From CAXMMR01 sp965198995 (GTDB taxonomy: Bacteria; Pseudomonadota; Alphaproteobacteria; Acetobacterales; Acetobacteraceae), in the NCBI GenBank assembly GCA_965198995.1, contig CBDAQG010000002.1, positions 2,046,001-2,110,000 on the forward strand: 64,000 nucleotides of DNA. Direction: 5' to 3'. Made by a program: the position numbers and the translations under genes. Position 1 is the first letter of the stretch. Every line of letters begins with the position of its first letter. Below the pieces are notes generated by a model. It saw only the letters and a program-made list of their open reading frames with translations. It searched no databases and was not told the origin of the DNA. This document shows, piece by piece, positions 7,814 to 15,568 of the stretch.

Positions 7814-8592
7814 TTACTGCCCCGGCAGCAACGCCGTGCTCTCCCCCCTCAAGTCATAGACAACCAGCCCGATCCACTCATGCGCCGCCCAATCCAGCAG
7901 CGCCAATTTCGGCCCCAACGGCTGGGCATAGGCGCTGATCCGGTCGCGTGACTGATAACCCACCGGCCAGGCCAGCACCGTCCAGCCCGCCCGGCGAAAC
8001 GCCCCCACCGCCCGCGGCATATGCGCCGCCGACGTCAGCAGCACCCAGCGCTCGCCCGGCTGCGGATGCACCAGCGCCGCCGTGTCGCGCGCATTCTCCT
8101 CGGTTGTCCGCGACGCCGTCTCGAACACCACCCGCTCCGGCGGCAGGCCAAGCTGCGCCAGCAGGATCCGGGCATACTCCGCCTCGTTCGAAACCCCCTG
8201 CACGATGTCCCCCGAGCCGCCGGTAAAAACCAGCCGCGCCGTCGGATAACGCCGCGCCAAAATCACGAAGCTGGTCAGACGGTTGGCCGCCGAGTTCAGC
8301 GTCGGCGTGCCCCGGTCCCGGCTCGTCAGATCGTCGATCGCACCCCCAGCACGACAATGCCGTCAACACTGTCCGGCGGCACCAGCACCGGCGGAAACCG
8401 GTCCTCCAACGGCCGCACCGCCCAGTTCCCCACCGGCAGCACCAGGCACGCCGCCAACGCCCCAACCCCCACCACCAGCAACCCCCGCCCCACCCGCCAC
8501 CGCCGCAGCAACAGCCCCAACACCGCGCACTCCACCATCAAGGCGGTCGGCAGACAGGCAGCCGTGAGCAGCTTGTCGATGATGAACGTCAT
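7814..8592 (-). pseudogene. YdcF/ElyC-like DUF218 protein, frameshifted
   Basis: Two minus-strand frames together make one DUF218 protein. The N-terminal part (8592 down to about 8343) has two membrane helices and ends GIVVLG followed by out-of-frame VRSTI and a stop. The remainder continues in the next frame as AIDDLTSRDRG...FTGGSGD...ASRTTEENA...AHMPRAVGAFRRAGW, to the stop at 7814. Adding one G to the GGGGG run (CCCCC at 8343-8347 on the plus strand) restores an unbroken VVLGGAIDD frame. The family acts in envelope or vancomycin-sensitivity functions with unknown chemistry. The cause may be a real frameshift, a slippage switch or a sequencing error; everything else looks intact. Confidence 0.8.
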
Positions 8593-8618
8593 GGCTTTTC
8601 AGCGAAGGGACAGGGAGG

Positions 8619-8927
8619 GAAAGGCCAGGGCTCTGCCCTGGACCCGTCACGCGTGAGCGTGCATTCGCACGACGGGGGCGGCGCCCCCAGACCCGCATCC
8701 GTTGGAGTCCAGGCGCTCTTCCTTACTTGGCGAAGCCATTCAGTTCCCGCCTCCTCACGCCCCGAACTCGCGGCGCGGAACATGAATAATAAAGGGATTT
8801 TAAAGGCTCCGCCTTTAATGGGGTCCAGGGGCGGAGTGAGCCCAAAGGTTCCGACGGCGCAACGCGCCGTTGGAAGGGCTCACGGAGGGAAAGCCCCTGG
8901 CCTTCCTTCCCCTGCCCCTGGCCTTCC
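8619..8927. repeat. Family A palindromic element, full-length, nested palindromes at both ends
   Basis: Left end CCAGGGC-TCT-GCCCTGG (8625-8641). An extra GTCACGCGTGAGCGTGC-type palindrome comes before the GGGGGC-GGCGCCCCC hairpin. Then the ACTTGGCGAAGCCA motif (8723-8736) and AAAGGC-TCC-GCCTTT (8803-8817). The right end CCAGGGGC...GCCCCTGG has its loop filled by the GTGAGCCC...GGGCTCAC palindrome (about 8836-8884). A further partial GCCCCTGGCCTTCC follows at 8914-8927. It fills the junction between the ydcF-like gene and the ABC permease gene. Confidence 0.85.
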
Positions 8928-9001
8928 GTCCTCCCAGAGGCTACGAGCCGCAAGGCCGCGGTGCGCCCGGCCCAGACCGGACCCCTGAGTGAGGCGAGCG
9001 C

Positions 9002-10726
9002 ATGTCCGACACCACGTTCCCGGCGTTTGCCTCGCGCTCGAGCCTGCCCAACCTGTTCGACGTCGCCGCCATGCTGTTCATCTTCGGCCTGCTGATCGCG
9101 GTCACCCACGCCGCCCGCGGCACCCTCGCGCCGCTGCCCGCCAACGCCGGCGCCATCATCCATCTCGACCCCGCCTACCTGCCCGGCTACGCGCTCCGCA
9201 CCACCCTGCGGATGTTCGCCGCCCTCGTCTTCTCCCTGCTCTTCACCTTCACCTACGCCACCTGGGCCGCCAAGAGCCGCCGCGCCGCCCTGGTGCTCAT
9301 CCCGCTGCTCGACATCCTCCAATCGGTGCCGATCCTCGGCTTCCTCACCTTCACCACCGTCTTCTTCATGAGCCTGTTCCCCGGTCAGACCCTGGGCGCC
9401 GAGCTCGCCGCCATCTTCGCCATCTTCACCAGCCAAGCCTGGAACATGGCGTTCTCCATGTACCAGTCGCTGCGCACCGTCCCCGCCGACCTCGACGAGG
9501 CCTCGCGCGGCTTCCGGCTCACCGCCTGGCAGCGCTTCTGGCGGCTCGACGTGCCCTTCGCCGTGCCCGGCCTGGTGTGGAACACCATGATGTCGATGTC
9601 CGGCGGCTGGTTCTTCGTCGTCGCCGCCGAGGCGGTCACCGTCGGCGACGTGACGCTGAAGCTCCCCGGCATCGGCTCCTACGTCGCCACAGCGATCGAC
9701 CAGCGCGACCTGCGCGCGGTGATCTACGCCATCCTCGCCATGCTCGTGGTGATCCTGCTGTACGACCAGCTGCTGTTCCGCCCCCTGGTCGCCTGGTCGG
9801 CCAAGTTCCGCTTCGAGACGACGCAGACCGAGGCGCCGGAGGATCCCTGGGTGCTGGCCGCCCTGCGCCGCACCCGGCTGCTGCGCCTGGCGGCGGACGC
9901 GGTGGGCGACCTGTTCGCCCAGTTCACCGGCGCCCGGCTGTCGCTCAGCAGCCGCTTCCGCCCGCAGCAGCGCGCCCGCCCGTCGCGCCTCGTCGATGCG
10001 CTGTTCCTCGCCGCGGTGGTGCTGGTCGCCGGCGCCGCGCTCACCCGCGTCGTCGCCTTCTGCAGCGCCAGCCTCGCCTGGTCGGACCTCGGCACCGCGC
10101 TGCTGTTCGGCCTCTACACGCTGATCCGCGTCATCGTGCTGATGGTCATCGCAACCCTGGTCTGGGTGCCGATCGGCGTCTGGCTGGGCCTGCAGCCGCG
10201 CCTCGCCCGCCGCGCCCAGCCGGTGGTGCAGTTCATGGCCGCCTTTCCGGCCAACCTGTTCTTCCCGATCTTCGTCATCGCCATCGTCCGCTGGCACCTC
10301 AACGCGGAGATCTGGCTGAGCCCGCTGATGGTGCTCGGCGCGCAATGGTACATCCTGTTCAACGTCATCGCCGGTGCCGCCGCCTTCCCCGGCGACCTGC
10401 GCGAGGCGGCGCGCAACTTCCGCGTCGGCGGCTGGCTGTGGTGGCGGCGGGTGATCCTGCCCGGCATCTTCCCGTATTTCGTCACCGGCGCCATCACCGC
10501 CTCGGGCGGCGCCTGGAACGCGGCGATCCTGGCCGAAGTCGCCTCCTGGGGACACACCAAACTCACCGCCCAGGGCCTCGGCGCCTACATCGCCGAGGCC
10601 ACCGACCAGGGCAACACCGCCAAGGTGGTGCTCGGCGTCATCGTCATGTCGGCCTTTGTGCTCACCTTTAATCGCGTGCTGTGGCGGCCGTTGTTCACAT
10701 ACTCCAGTCGGCGACTGACGCTTTAG
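9002..10726 (+). CDS. ABC transporter permease with two fused permease domains (nitrate/sulfonate-type)
   Basis: A 574-residue inner-membrane protein made of two tandem binding-protein-dependent permease domains (about residues 60-280 and 360-574). Each carries an EAA coupling loop that docks on the ATPase: EASRGFRLTAWQRFWRLDVP near residue 165 and EAARNFRVGGWLWWRRVILP near residue 470. This duplicated layout is that of the COG4986 anion-transport permeases, whose partners are nitrate, sulfonate or bicarbonate-type ATPases. The ATPase gene follows after a family B repeat. No substrate-binding protein is encoded nearby, so the substrate cannot be told. Start ATG 9002, preceded by GAGTGAGGCGAG. 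Confidence 0.85.
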   Translation: MSDTTFPAFASRSSLPNLFDVAAMLFIFGLLIAVTHAARGTLAPLPANAGAIIHLDPAYLPGYALRTTLRMFAALVFSLLFTFTYATWAAKSRRAALVLIPLLDILQSVPILGFLTFTTVFFMSLFPGQTLGAELAAIFAIFTSQAWNMAFSMYQSLRTVPADLDEASRGFRLTAWQRFWRLDVPFAVPGLVWNTMMSMSGGWFFVVAAEAVTVGDVTLKLPGIGSYVATAIDQRDLRAVIYAILAMLVVILLYDQLLFRPLVAWSAKFRFETTQTEAPEDPWVLAALRRTRLLRLAADAVGDLFAQFTGARLSLSSRFRPQQRARPSRLVDALFLAAVVLVAGAALTRVVAFCSASLAWSDLGTALLFGLYTLIRVIVLMVIATLVWVPIGVWLGLQPRLARRAQPVVQFMAAFPANLFFPIFVIAIVRWHLNAEIWLSPLMVLGAQWYILFNVIAGAAAFPGDLREAARNFRVGGWLWWRRVILPGIFPYFVTGAITASGGAWNAAILAEVASWGHTKLTAQGLGAYIAEATDQGNTAKVVLGVIVMSAFVLTFNRVLWRPLFTYSSRRLTL

Positions 10727-10730
10727 GCAA

Positions 10731-10848
10731 GCGCTTCTTTTTTGAAAAAAAGAAGCAAAAAACTTTTATCCGATTAGCTGTACACCGGGCCGACGTTTCG
10801 CTTCACGAGCAAAAGTTTTTTGGTTCTTTTTTTCAAAAAAGAACCTCT
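10731..10848. repeat. Family B AT-rich inverted hairpin element
   Basis: Left hairpin has GCTTC...GAAGC stem ends, right hairpin GGTTC...GAACC. Both are flanked inward by the AAAAAACTTTT / AAAAGTTTTTT arms, with a 42-base unrelated spacer. It separates the permease and ATPase genes of one transporter. Confidence 0.88.
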
Positions 10849-10863
10849 TAGGAGCGCACCCAT

Positions 10864-12153
10864 TTGGATCCCCTGCTGCAGGTGCGCAACATCCGCCAGG
10901 CCTACACCAAGGACGCCAGCGCCGACTTCATCGTCCTCGACAACGTCGACCTGACGATGCAGTCGGGCGAGATCGTCGGCCTGCTCGGCCGCTCCGGCTC
11001 CGGCAAATCCACCCTGCTGCGCATCGTCTCCGGCCTGCTGCGGCCCACCGCCGGCGAGGTCGTCTGGCGCGGCGCGGCGCTGCAGGGCCCGGCCGCCGGC
11101 GTCGCCATGGTGTTCCAGAGCTTCGCCCTCTTCCCCTGGCTCACCGTGCAGGAAAACGTCGAGATCGGCCTCGAGGCGCAGGGCATCCGCCGCGCCGAGC
11201 GCCGCGAACGCGCCGAGGCGGCAATCGACCTCATCGGCCTCGGCGGCTACGAGAGCGCCTACCCCAAGGAGATGTCCGGCGGCATGCGCCAGCGCGTCGG
11301 CCTCGCCCGCGCGCTCGTCGTCCACCCCGACCTGCTGCTCATGGACGAGCCGTTCTCGGCGCTGGACGTGCTCACCGCCGAGACCCTGCGCACCGACCTC
11401 ATCGATCTGTGGATGGAGCGCAAGCTGCCGGTCAAATCCATGCTGCTGGTCACCCACAACATCGAGGAGGCGGTGCTGATGTGCGACCGCATCCTGGTGT
11501 TCTCCTCCAACCCCGGCCGCGTCGCCCAGGAGCTGCAGGTGCCCTTCGCCCACCCGCGCAACCGCCACGACGCCGCGTTCCGCAAGTTCGTCGACGACAT
11601 CTACGCGTTGATGACGCGCCGCGCGACCTCGGTGCCCGCCCCGAGCGACAAGCCGGTCAACCCGATGGCGCAAGCGCTGCACCCCGTTTCGACCAACCTC
11701 ATGGCCGGCCTGCTGGAAACGCTGGCCGGCGCGCAATACTCCGGCCGCGCCGACCTGCCCCCGCTCGCCGCAGCCCTGCAGCTCGAGCTCGACGATTTGC
11801 TGCCGCTCGGCGAGGCCCTGCAGATGGTCGGCTTCGCGCTGCTCGAGGAGGGCGACATCAAGCTCACCGAGGCCGGCCGCCTCTACGTCCTGGCCGACAC
11901 CGACGACCGCAAGGCGCTGTTCCGCACCGCGCTGCGCGAACGGGTGCCGCTGGCCGCGATGATCCGCGGCGTGCTCGACGAACGCTGGAACCACCGCGCC
12001 TCTGCAGTGCGCTTTCGCGACGAGCTCGAAGACCACATGTCGCCCGACTACGCCGACGACACGCTGTCCTCGGTCATCAACTGGGGCCGCTTCGCCGAGC
12101 TCTACAACTACGACGAGGAGGCAGACCAGTTCTTCCTCGATGTGGAGGAGTGA
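10864..12153 (+). CDS. ABC transporter ATPase with C-terminal AAA-associated domain
   Basis: A 429-residue ATPase driving the duplicated-permease importer upstream. Walker A GRSGSGKST (42-50), signature MSGGMRQRV (137-145) and Walker B LLLMDEP (157-163) are intact. The first ~250 residues match nitrate/sulfonate/taurine-type ATPases. Residues ~275-425 form the AAA-associated domain found in COG4986-linked ATPases, probably regulatory. The start is TTG 10864, chosen because TTAGGAG sits at a proper distance upstream (10848-10854). Nothing is missing for activity; the substrate is unknown. Confidence 0.87.
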   Translation: MDPLLQVRNIRQAYTKDASADFIVLDNVDLTMQSGEIVGLLGRSGSGKSTLLRIVSGLLRPTAGEVVWRGAALQGPAAGVAMVFQSFALFPWLTVQENVEIGLEAQGIRRAERRERAEAAIDLIGLGGYESAYPKEMSGGMRQRVGLARALVVHPDLLLMDEPFSALDVLTAETLRTDLIDLWMERKLPVKSMLLVTHNIEEAVLMCDRILVFSSNPGRVAQELQVPFAHPRNRHDAAFRKFVDDIYALMTRRATSVPAPSDKPVNPMAQALHPVSTNLMAGLLETLAGAQYSGRADLPPLAAALQLELDDLLPLGEALQMVGFALLEEGDIKLTEAGRLYVLADTDDRKALFRTALRERVPLAAMIRGVLDERWNHRASAVRFRDELEDHMSPDYADDTLSSVINWGRFAELYNYDEEADQFFLDVEE

Positions 12154-12163
12154 CCGGAGGAAA

Positions 12164-12284
12164 GAGGTTCTTTTTTGAAAAAAAGAACCAAAAAACTTTT
12201 GTCCATTACGAGTTATCGCCAGGCTGGCAAGCGACAGCACGAAGAAAAGTTTTTTGCTTCTTTTTTTCAAAAAAGAAGCGCTTC
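12164..12284. repeat. Family B AT-rich inverted hairpin element
   Basis: Left hairpin GGTTC...GAACC, right hairpin GCTTC...GAAGC, with mirror-image AAAAAACTTTT arms around a 43-base spacer. It lies just downstream of the ABC ATPase stop and ends about 13 bases before the glutathione peroxidase start. Confidence 0.88.
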
Positions 12285-12297
12285 GGAGGAGGATCGA

Positions 12298-12777
12298 ATG
12301 GGCGTGTTCGACGAGAAGGTGACGGCGCTGGATGGCCGGCCGACGACGCTGGCCGACTATGCCGGCCGGGTGCTTCTGATCGTCAACACGGCGAGCAAAT
12401 GCGGCTTCACGCCGCAATTCGAAGGGCTGGAGGCGCTGTATCGCCGCTTCGGCCCGGACCGCTTCGCCGTGCTCGGCTTTCCCTGCAACCAGTTCGCCGG
12501 CCAGGAGCCGGGCAGCGCCGCCGAGATCGCCTCGTTCTGCAGCACGAACTACGACGTGAGCTTCCCGATGTTCGCCAAGGTCGACGTGAACGGCAGCGCC
12601 GCGCACCCGCTCTTTCAATGGCTGAAGAGCGAGCGCCGCGGCGTGCTCGGCACCGGCGCGATCAAGTGGAACTTCACCAAGTTCCTGCTCGACCGCCATG
12701 GCCACGTCGTCGACCGTTTCGGCTCCGCCACCAAGCCCGAGGCGATCGCCGGCGCCATCGAGGCGCTGCTGGCGTGA
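12298..12777 (+). CDS. gpx: Glutathione peroxidase family thiol peroxidase
   Basis: Reduces hydroperoxides with thioredoxin or glutathione. The 159-residue Cys-type family member has peroxidatic Cys35 in NTASKCGFTPQ, Gln in FPCNQF (residue 65) and the Trp/Asn pair in IKWNFTKF (124-125). Cys81 lies beyond the catalytic Gln and could be the resolving cysteine. The start at ATG 12298 is preceded by CGGAGGAGG; an upstream in-frame extension would only translate the family B repeat. Its stop overlaps the start of the following small gene (GTGA), suggesting a two-gene unit. Confidence 0.93.
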   Translation: MGVFDEKVTALDGRPTTLADYAGRVLLIVNTASKCGFTPQFEGLEALYRRFGPDRFAVLGFPCNQFAGQEPGSAAEIASFCSTNYDVSFPMFAKVDVNGSAAHPLFQWLKSERRGVLGTGAIKWNFTKFLLDRHGHVVDRFGSATKPEAIAGAIEALLA

Positions 12778-12980
12778 GCGAGCCGGATCGCAACGACCCC
12801 GCCTTCCGCGCCGGCTGGACCGCCGCCATCGAAGCCGCCCGCTTCTGGCACGAAGCCCGCGCCAAGCAGACCCTGATCCAGGCCAAGCGCTCACGCTTTC
12901 CGAAAAACCTGGAGCGCGAGGCGGAGGTGCACAAGAATTCGGCCGAGTTGCTGGCGACGTTGTCCCCGGACGACGTGTAG
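12774..12980 (+). CDS. Small conserved-looking hypothetical protein
   Basis: 68 residues from GTG 12774, overlapping the peroxidase stop by 4 bases. It is rich in Ala, Glu, Lys and Arg (AGWTAAIEAARFWHEARAKQ) and is predicted all-helical and cytoplasmic, without cysteine or metal motifs. The GTGA overlap and same strand imply co-translation with the peroxidase gene. I do not recognise a characterised family. The stop is followed at once by a family A end. Confidence 0.6.
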   Translation: MSEPDRNDPAFRAGWTAAIEAARFWHEARAKQTLIQAKRSRFPKNLEREAEVHKNSAELLATLSPDDV

Positions 12981-12986
12981 CAACAA

Positions 12987-13048
12987 GAAAGGCAAGGGCT
13001 CTGCCCTTGACCCGCTGGGGCCGTGAGGCCCCAGACCCCATTCGCTTA
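12987..13048 (+). repeat. Family A left end, paired with 13495-13550
   Basis: AAAGGCAAGGGC-TCT-GCCCTTG hairpin followed by CTGGGGCC-GTGA-GGCCCCAG. It points into the low-GC gene at 13046, and its inner edge (CGCTTAAG) contains the stop codon of that gene. The stem AAGGGC/GCCCTT differs from the usual CAGGGC/GCCCTG by paired changes. Confidence 0.85.
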
Positions 13049-13459
13049 AGGGCCGGTCAGGCCGACTCCGACGGCAACGCGCGAGACTTTGCCTCCCGCA
13101 TTTTCAAAAATGACTTGCCACCTCTTGGAGATGAAAAGTCTCCAGGTTTTTCGCTCGCCCGAGTCACACCAAAGTATATTAGCTGGTCCTACTACTACTT
13201 TCCGGCCCGGATCAGGCCCGTCGTCAGAATAACGAGTATTAGCCTGTAACAAGCATTTAAAGCCATCACCCTCCATAAGCTTTTTTGCGTCCTTGATGGA
13301 CGTCCCTATGGGTATCCGCCTCAGAACTGCTGACTTTGTCGTTTCCTCATCCGGCTTCATGAACCGTGATCTTGCCATGGCCGCCCTTGGATCAGAGATG
13401 ACGAGAAGCGACGCGGAGAAAGTCACGGCTTTGAAGATACTCGATAAAGATGCCATCAA
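13046..13459 (-). CDS. Hypothetical secreted protein, low-GC cargo of a family A pair
   Basis: 137 residues with an N-terminal signal-like segment (residues 8-29, hydrophobic, then ARAAMA-type small residues). The mature part holds two cysteines (FKCLL and LWCDSGE) that could form a disulfide. Base composition is plainly lower in GC than both neighbours and codon choice is mixed, which suggests recent arrival. Inverted family A ends lie on both sides and the stop codon sits inside the left one. I do not recognise the family; SIKDAKKLMEGDGF resembles small uncharacterised periplasmic proteins but no function can be assigned. Confidence 0.65.
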   Translation of the reverse strand: MMASLSSIFKAVTFSASLLVISDPRAAMARSRFMKPDEETTKSAVLRRIPIGTSIKDAKKLMEGDGFKCLLQANTRYSDDGPDPGRKVVVGPANILWCDSGERKTWRLFISKRWQVIFENAGGKVSRVAVGVGLTGP

Positions 13460-13491
13460 TATGAGGCCTCAAATTGCAATTTCTGCTACCA

Positions 13492-14754
13492 TCAGGGGTC
13501 TGGGGCCTCACGGCCCCAGCGGGTCCAGGGCAGCGCCCTGGCCTTGCCTTTTCCCGGGGCTGGCTCGGCGGCCGGCTGACGCGGCAGCAGCACCCAGGCG
13601 CTGCCGCCGGCATGCATGCGCCCCGCCGCCGCCTCGGCCATCGCTCCGGAGCCGTAGAAGATGTCGGCCCGCGCGGCGCCGTTGATGTCGGTGCCGAGGT
13701 CCTGCGCCACCGTCAGGCGCCGCCAGGGAGCATGGGTCAGCGGATCGTCGGTGGCGATGAACACCGGCGCCCCGAGCGGCACCACCGTGCGGTCGACGGC
13801 AACCGAGCGCCCCGGTGTCAGCGGCACGCCGAGCGCTCCAGGCGGCCCGACCGTCGCCGCGCTCCCGGCGGCGCCAGCCTCCTGCGCCACCTGACGGAAG
13901 AACACGTAGTCCGGGTTCTCGTTGAGCAGCGCGTCGGCCTGCCCCGGGTGGGCGGCCAGCCAACCCCTGATCGACTGCATGCTGACGTCGTCGGCGGCGA
14001 GCTGCCCCCGCTCGGCGAGCAGCCGGCCCACCGGCACGTAGGGCTGGCCGTTCTGCCCGTCATAGGCCACCCGCAGGGTGACACCGCCCGGCGTCACGAT
14101 CCGGCCGGAACCCTGCAGCTGCAGAAAGAACAGGTCGGTGCGGCTCTTCAGCCAGACGATGGCAAGGTCCTGATCGTCGAGCGCGCCGGCGGCGATCTGC
14201 GCCCGCGTGTAGTACGGCACGGTGCGCCCGTCAGGCAGCCGCCGAACGACCACCGGCCGGCCGTTCGGCTGTCTCGCCGGCAGGCGGACCAGGTCGTCCG
14301 GCCGGGCGAGCAGCGCCACCTGGTAGGGCCCGCCCTGCACCGTCGCACCGGCGACCAACGGCTCGTAGTAGCCGGTGAACAGGCCGGCCTGCGACCCGTC
14401 GCCAAGCTGATGCGGCGTGAACCAGGCCTCGAAATACCGCCGCGCCGCCGCGTCGTCGCCGTCCGGCACGCGGGCGAGCGCGGCGCAAGGCTGTGTCCAG
14501 AGCGCCGCCTGCCCGGCTGCCGCCGCGGCCAGGGCGCCACCGCCAAGCCGCTGATCGGCAGGCAGGGTGGTCAGCCGCATGCAGCCGCGCCGCATCGCCG
14601 GCAACGTTTCGGCCAGGTGGTCGGCTGACCAGCCAGGCAGGTCGGCGAACACCGCAGGATCGGCAACAACGCCGTCGACCGGCGCGCCCAGCGTGCAGCC
14701 GCCGAGCAGCGCCAGGCCAAGCAGGGCCACAATGGCCCGGCAGCCAAGCTGCAT
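13492..14754 (-). CDS. mltA: Membrane-bound lytic murein transglycosylase A
   Basis: Outer-membrane lipoprotein that cleaves peptidoglycan glycan strands with 1,6-anhydro-muramyl products. Start ATG 14754 gives a lipoprotein signal with lipobox LLGG-C (MQLGCRAIVALLGLALLGGC). The MltA beta-barrel domain includes GYYEP, YDGQNGQPY and a 3D domain with the catalytic-Asp region QDLGTDINGAARAD. The last 18 residues (GKARALPWTRWGREAPDP) are read from a family A repeat, so the native end was probably near residue 400. The start overlaps the tim44 stop (TGATG). Confidence 0.93.
   Translation of the reverse strand: MQLGCRAIVALLGLALLGGCTLGAPVDGVVADPAVFADLPGWSADHLAETLPAMRRGCMRLTTLPADQRLGGGALAAAAAGQAALWTQPCAALARVPDGDDAAARRYFEAWFTPHQLGDGSQAGLFTGYYEPLVAGATVQGGPYQVALLARPDDLVRLPARQPNGRPVVVRRLPDGRTVPYYTRAQIAAGALDDQDLAIVWLKSRTDLFFLQLQGSGRIVTPGGVTLRVAYDGQNGQPYVPVGRLLAERGQLAADDVSMQSIRGWLAAHPGQADALLNENPDYVFFRQVAQEAGAAGSAATVGPPGALGVPLTPGRSVAVDRTVVPLGAPVFIATDDPLTHAPWRRLTVAQDLGTDINGAARADIFYGSGAMAEAAAGRMHAGGSAWVLLPRQPAAEPAPGKGKARALPWTRWGREAPDP
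13495..13550 (-). repeat. Family A end, inverted partner of 12987-13048
   Basis: Reverse-complement copy: GGGGCC-TCAC-GGCCCC hairpin, then CCAGGGC-AGC-GCCCTGG, ending GGCCTTGCC. It lies inside the mltA reading frame and encodes the protein's last residues. Confidence 0.85.
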
Positions 14755-15422
14755 CAGGCGCTGCGGGCAGCCGTCAGTCGCCAGGCCGGGTCGGAGCGTG
14801 ACAGGTCGCGCTCGAAGCTCCACAGATCGTGCAGCTCGGTGATGCCCTCGGTGCCAGTCGCCGGGTTGCCGGCCCGGTCGAGCGTCAGGTTGACCTGGTC
14901 GGAGACGAAGCGAACGGTGATCTCGGCCTGGCTGCCGAGCAGGGTCGCGGTCTCGATGGTGGCGGCGGTGATGGCGCGGATCTCGGTGCGCTGGGTCTCG
15001 CCGGCCTCCTCGCGCGCCGAGATGGCGGCGGCAAAGGCGTCGTAGCTCTCCGGGCTGAGCAGCGGCCGCAGCGTGTTGCGCTCGCCGGCGGCAAACGCGC
15101 CGACGATCAGCCGGAACGCCGCCTCGGCGCCGGCGAGGAACTTGCCCGGCTCGAAGCTGCGGTCCACCCCCTGCATGCGCGACAGCGCCTGCCCGGTCGG
15201 GCTCGCCGGGTCGGGCAGGATGCGGCTGGTCGGCGGCGCCTCCACCTTGGCGTCGATGATCGGCGCCGGCCGGCCGGCCGGCCGCGGCTTGGCGACGGCG
15301 GCCGGCGCCGGCCGGCCCTCGAAGCCGGTGCGCTTGCCTAGAATGCTGCGCAGCCGCAGCACCAGAAAGGCGGCGATGGCGCCGAACAACACCAGATCGA
15401 TCGTAAACCCGCCGTCACCCAT
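14754..15422 (-). CDS. Tim44/TimA-like inner-membrane adaptor protein
   Basis: 222 residues from ATG 15422 (MGDGGFTIDLVLFG), with one N-terminal membrane helix (8-24), a Pro/Ala-rich linker (about 35-75) and a C-terminal Tim44-like domain (about 90-222). The domain holds FLAGAEAAFRLIVGAFAAGE, LLSPESYDAF and LHDLWSFERD, the usual pattern. Alphaproteobacterial homologues of mitochondrial Tim44 tether proteins at the inner membrane near the Sec machinery; the partner is not defined by sequence. It overlaps mltA (TGATG), a classic alphaproteobacterial pair often close to secB, which here is 3 kb away. Confidence 0.88.
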   Translation of the reverse strand: MGDGGFTIDLVLFGAIAAFLVLRLRSILGKRTGFEGRPAPAAVAKPRPAGRPAPIIDAKVEAPPTSRILPDPASPTGQALSRMQGVDRSFEPGKFLAGAEAAFRLIVGAFAAGERNTLRPLLSPESYDAFAAAISAREEAGETQRTEIRAITAATIETATLLGSQAEITVRFVSDQVNLTLDRAGNPATGTEGITELHDLWSFERDLSRSDPAWRLTAARSA

Positions 15423-15568
15423 GACACTGTCTCCCTGCCCCAGACATAGGTGGCCGGCCGTCAAGCGGCAATCATGCAGGGTCACCGGCTTGCTTGTCGT
15501 CAGGCGTTAACGCTTTAGCAACCTGTAGATCTTACACTGCCTCTCGAACCCATAGGTTGAGACGCACG

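Noticed and set aside
10731..12284. CRISPR-like array formed by the repeated AT-rich units with different spacers
   Set aside because: The units are inverted, not direct, repeats and lie singly between genes kilobases apart; no cas genes are present.
11409..12770. Plus-strand frame through the ABC ATPase and the peroxidase gene in another phase
   Set aside because: Arg/Pro-rich shadow; only its last 68 codons (12774-12980) form a plausible gene.
12987..13048. Family A hairpins as ordinary intrinsic terminators
   Set aside because: No T-tract follows the stems, copies also sit upstream of genes in promoter regions, and full copies have several hairpins and matching ends. A terminator side effect is possible but does not explain the structure.
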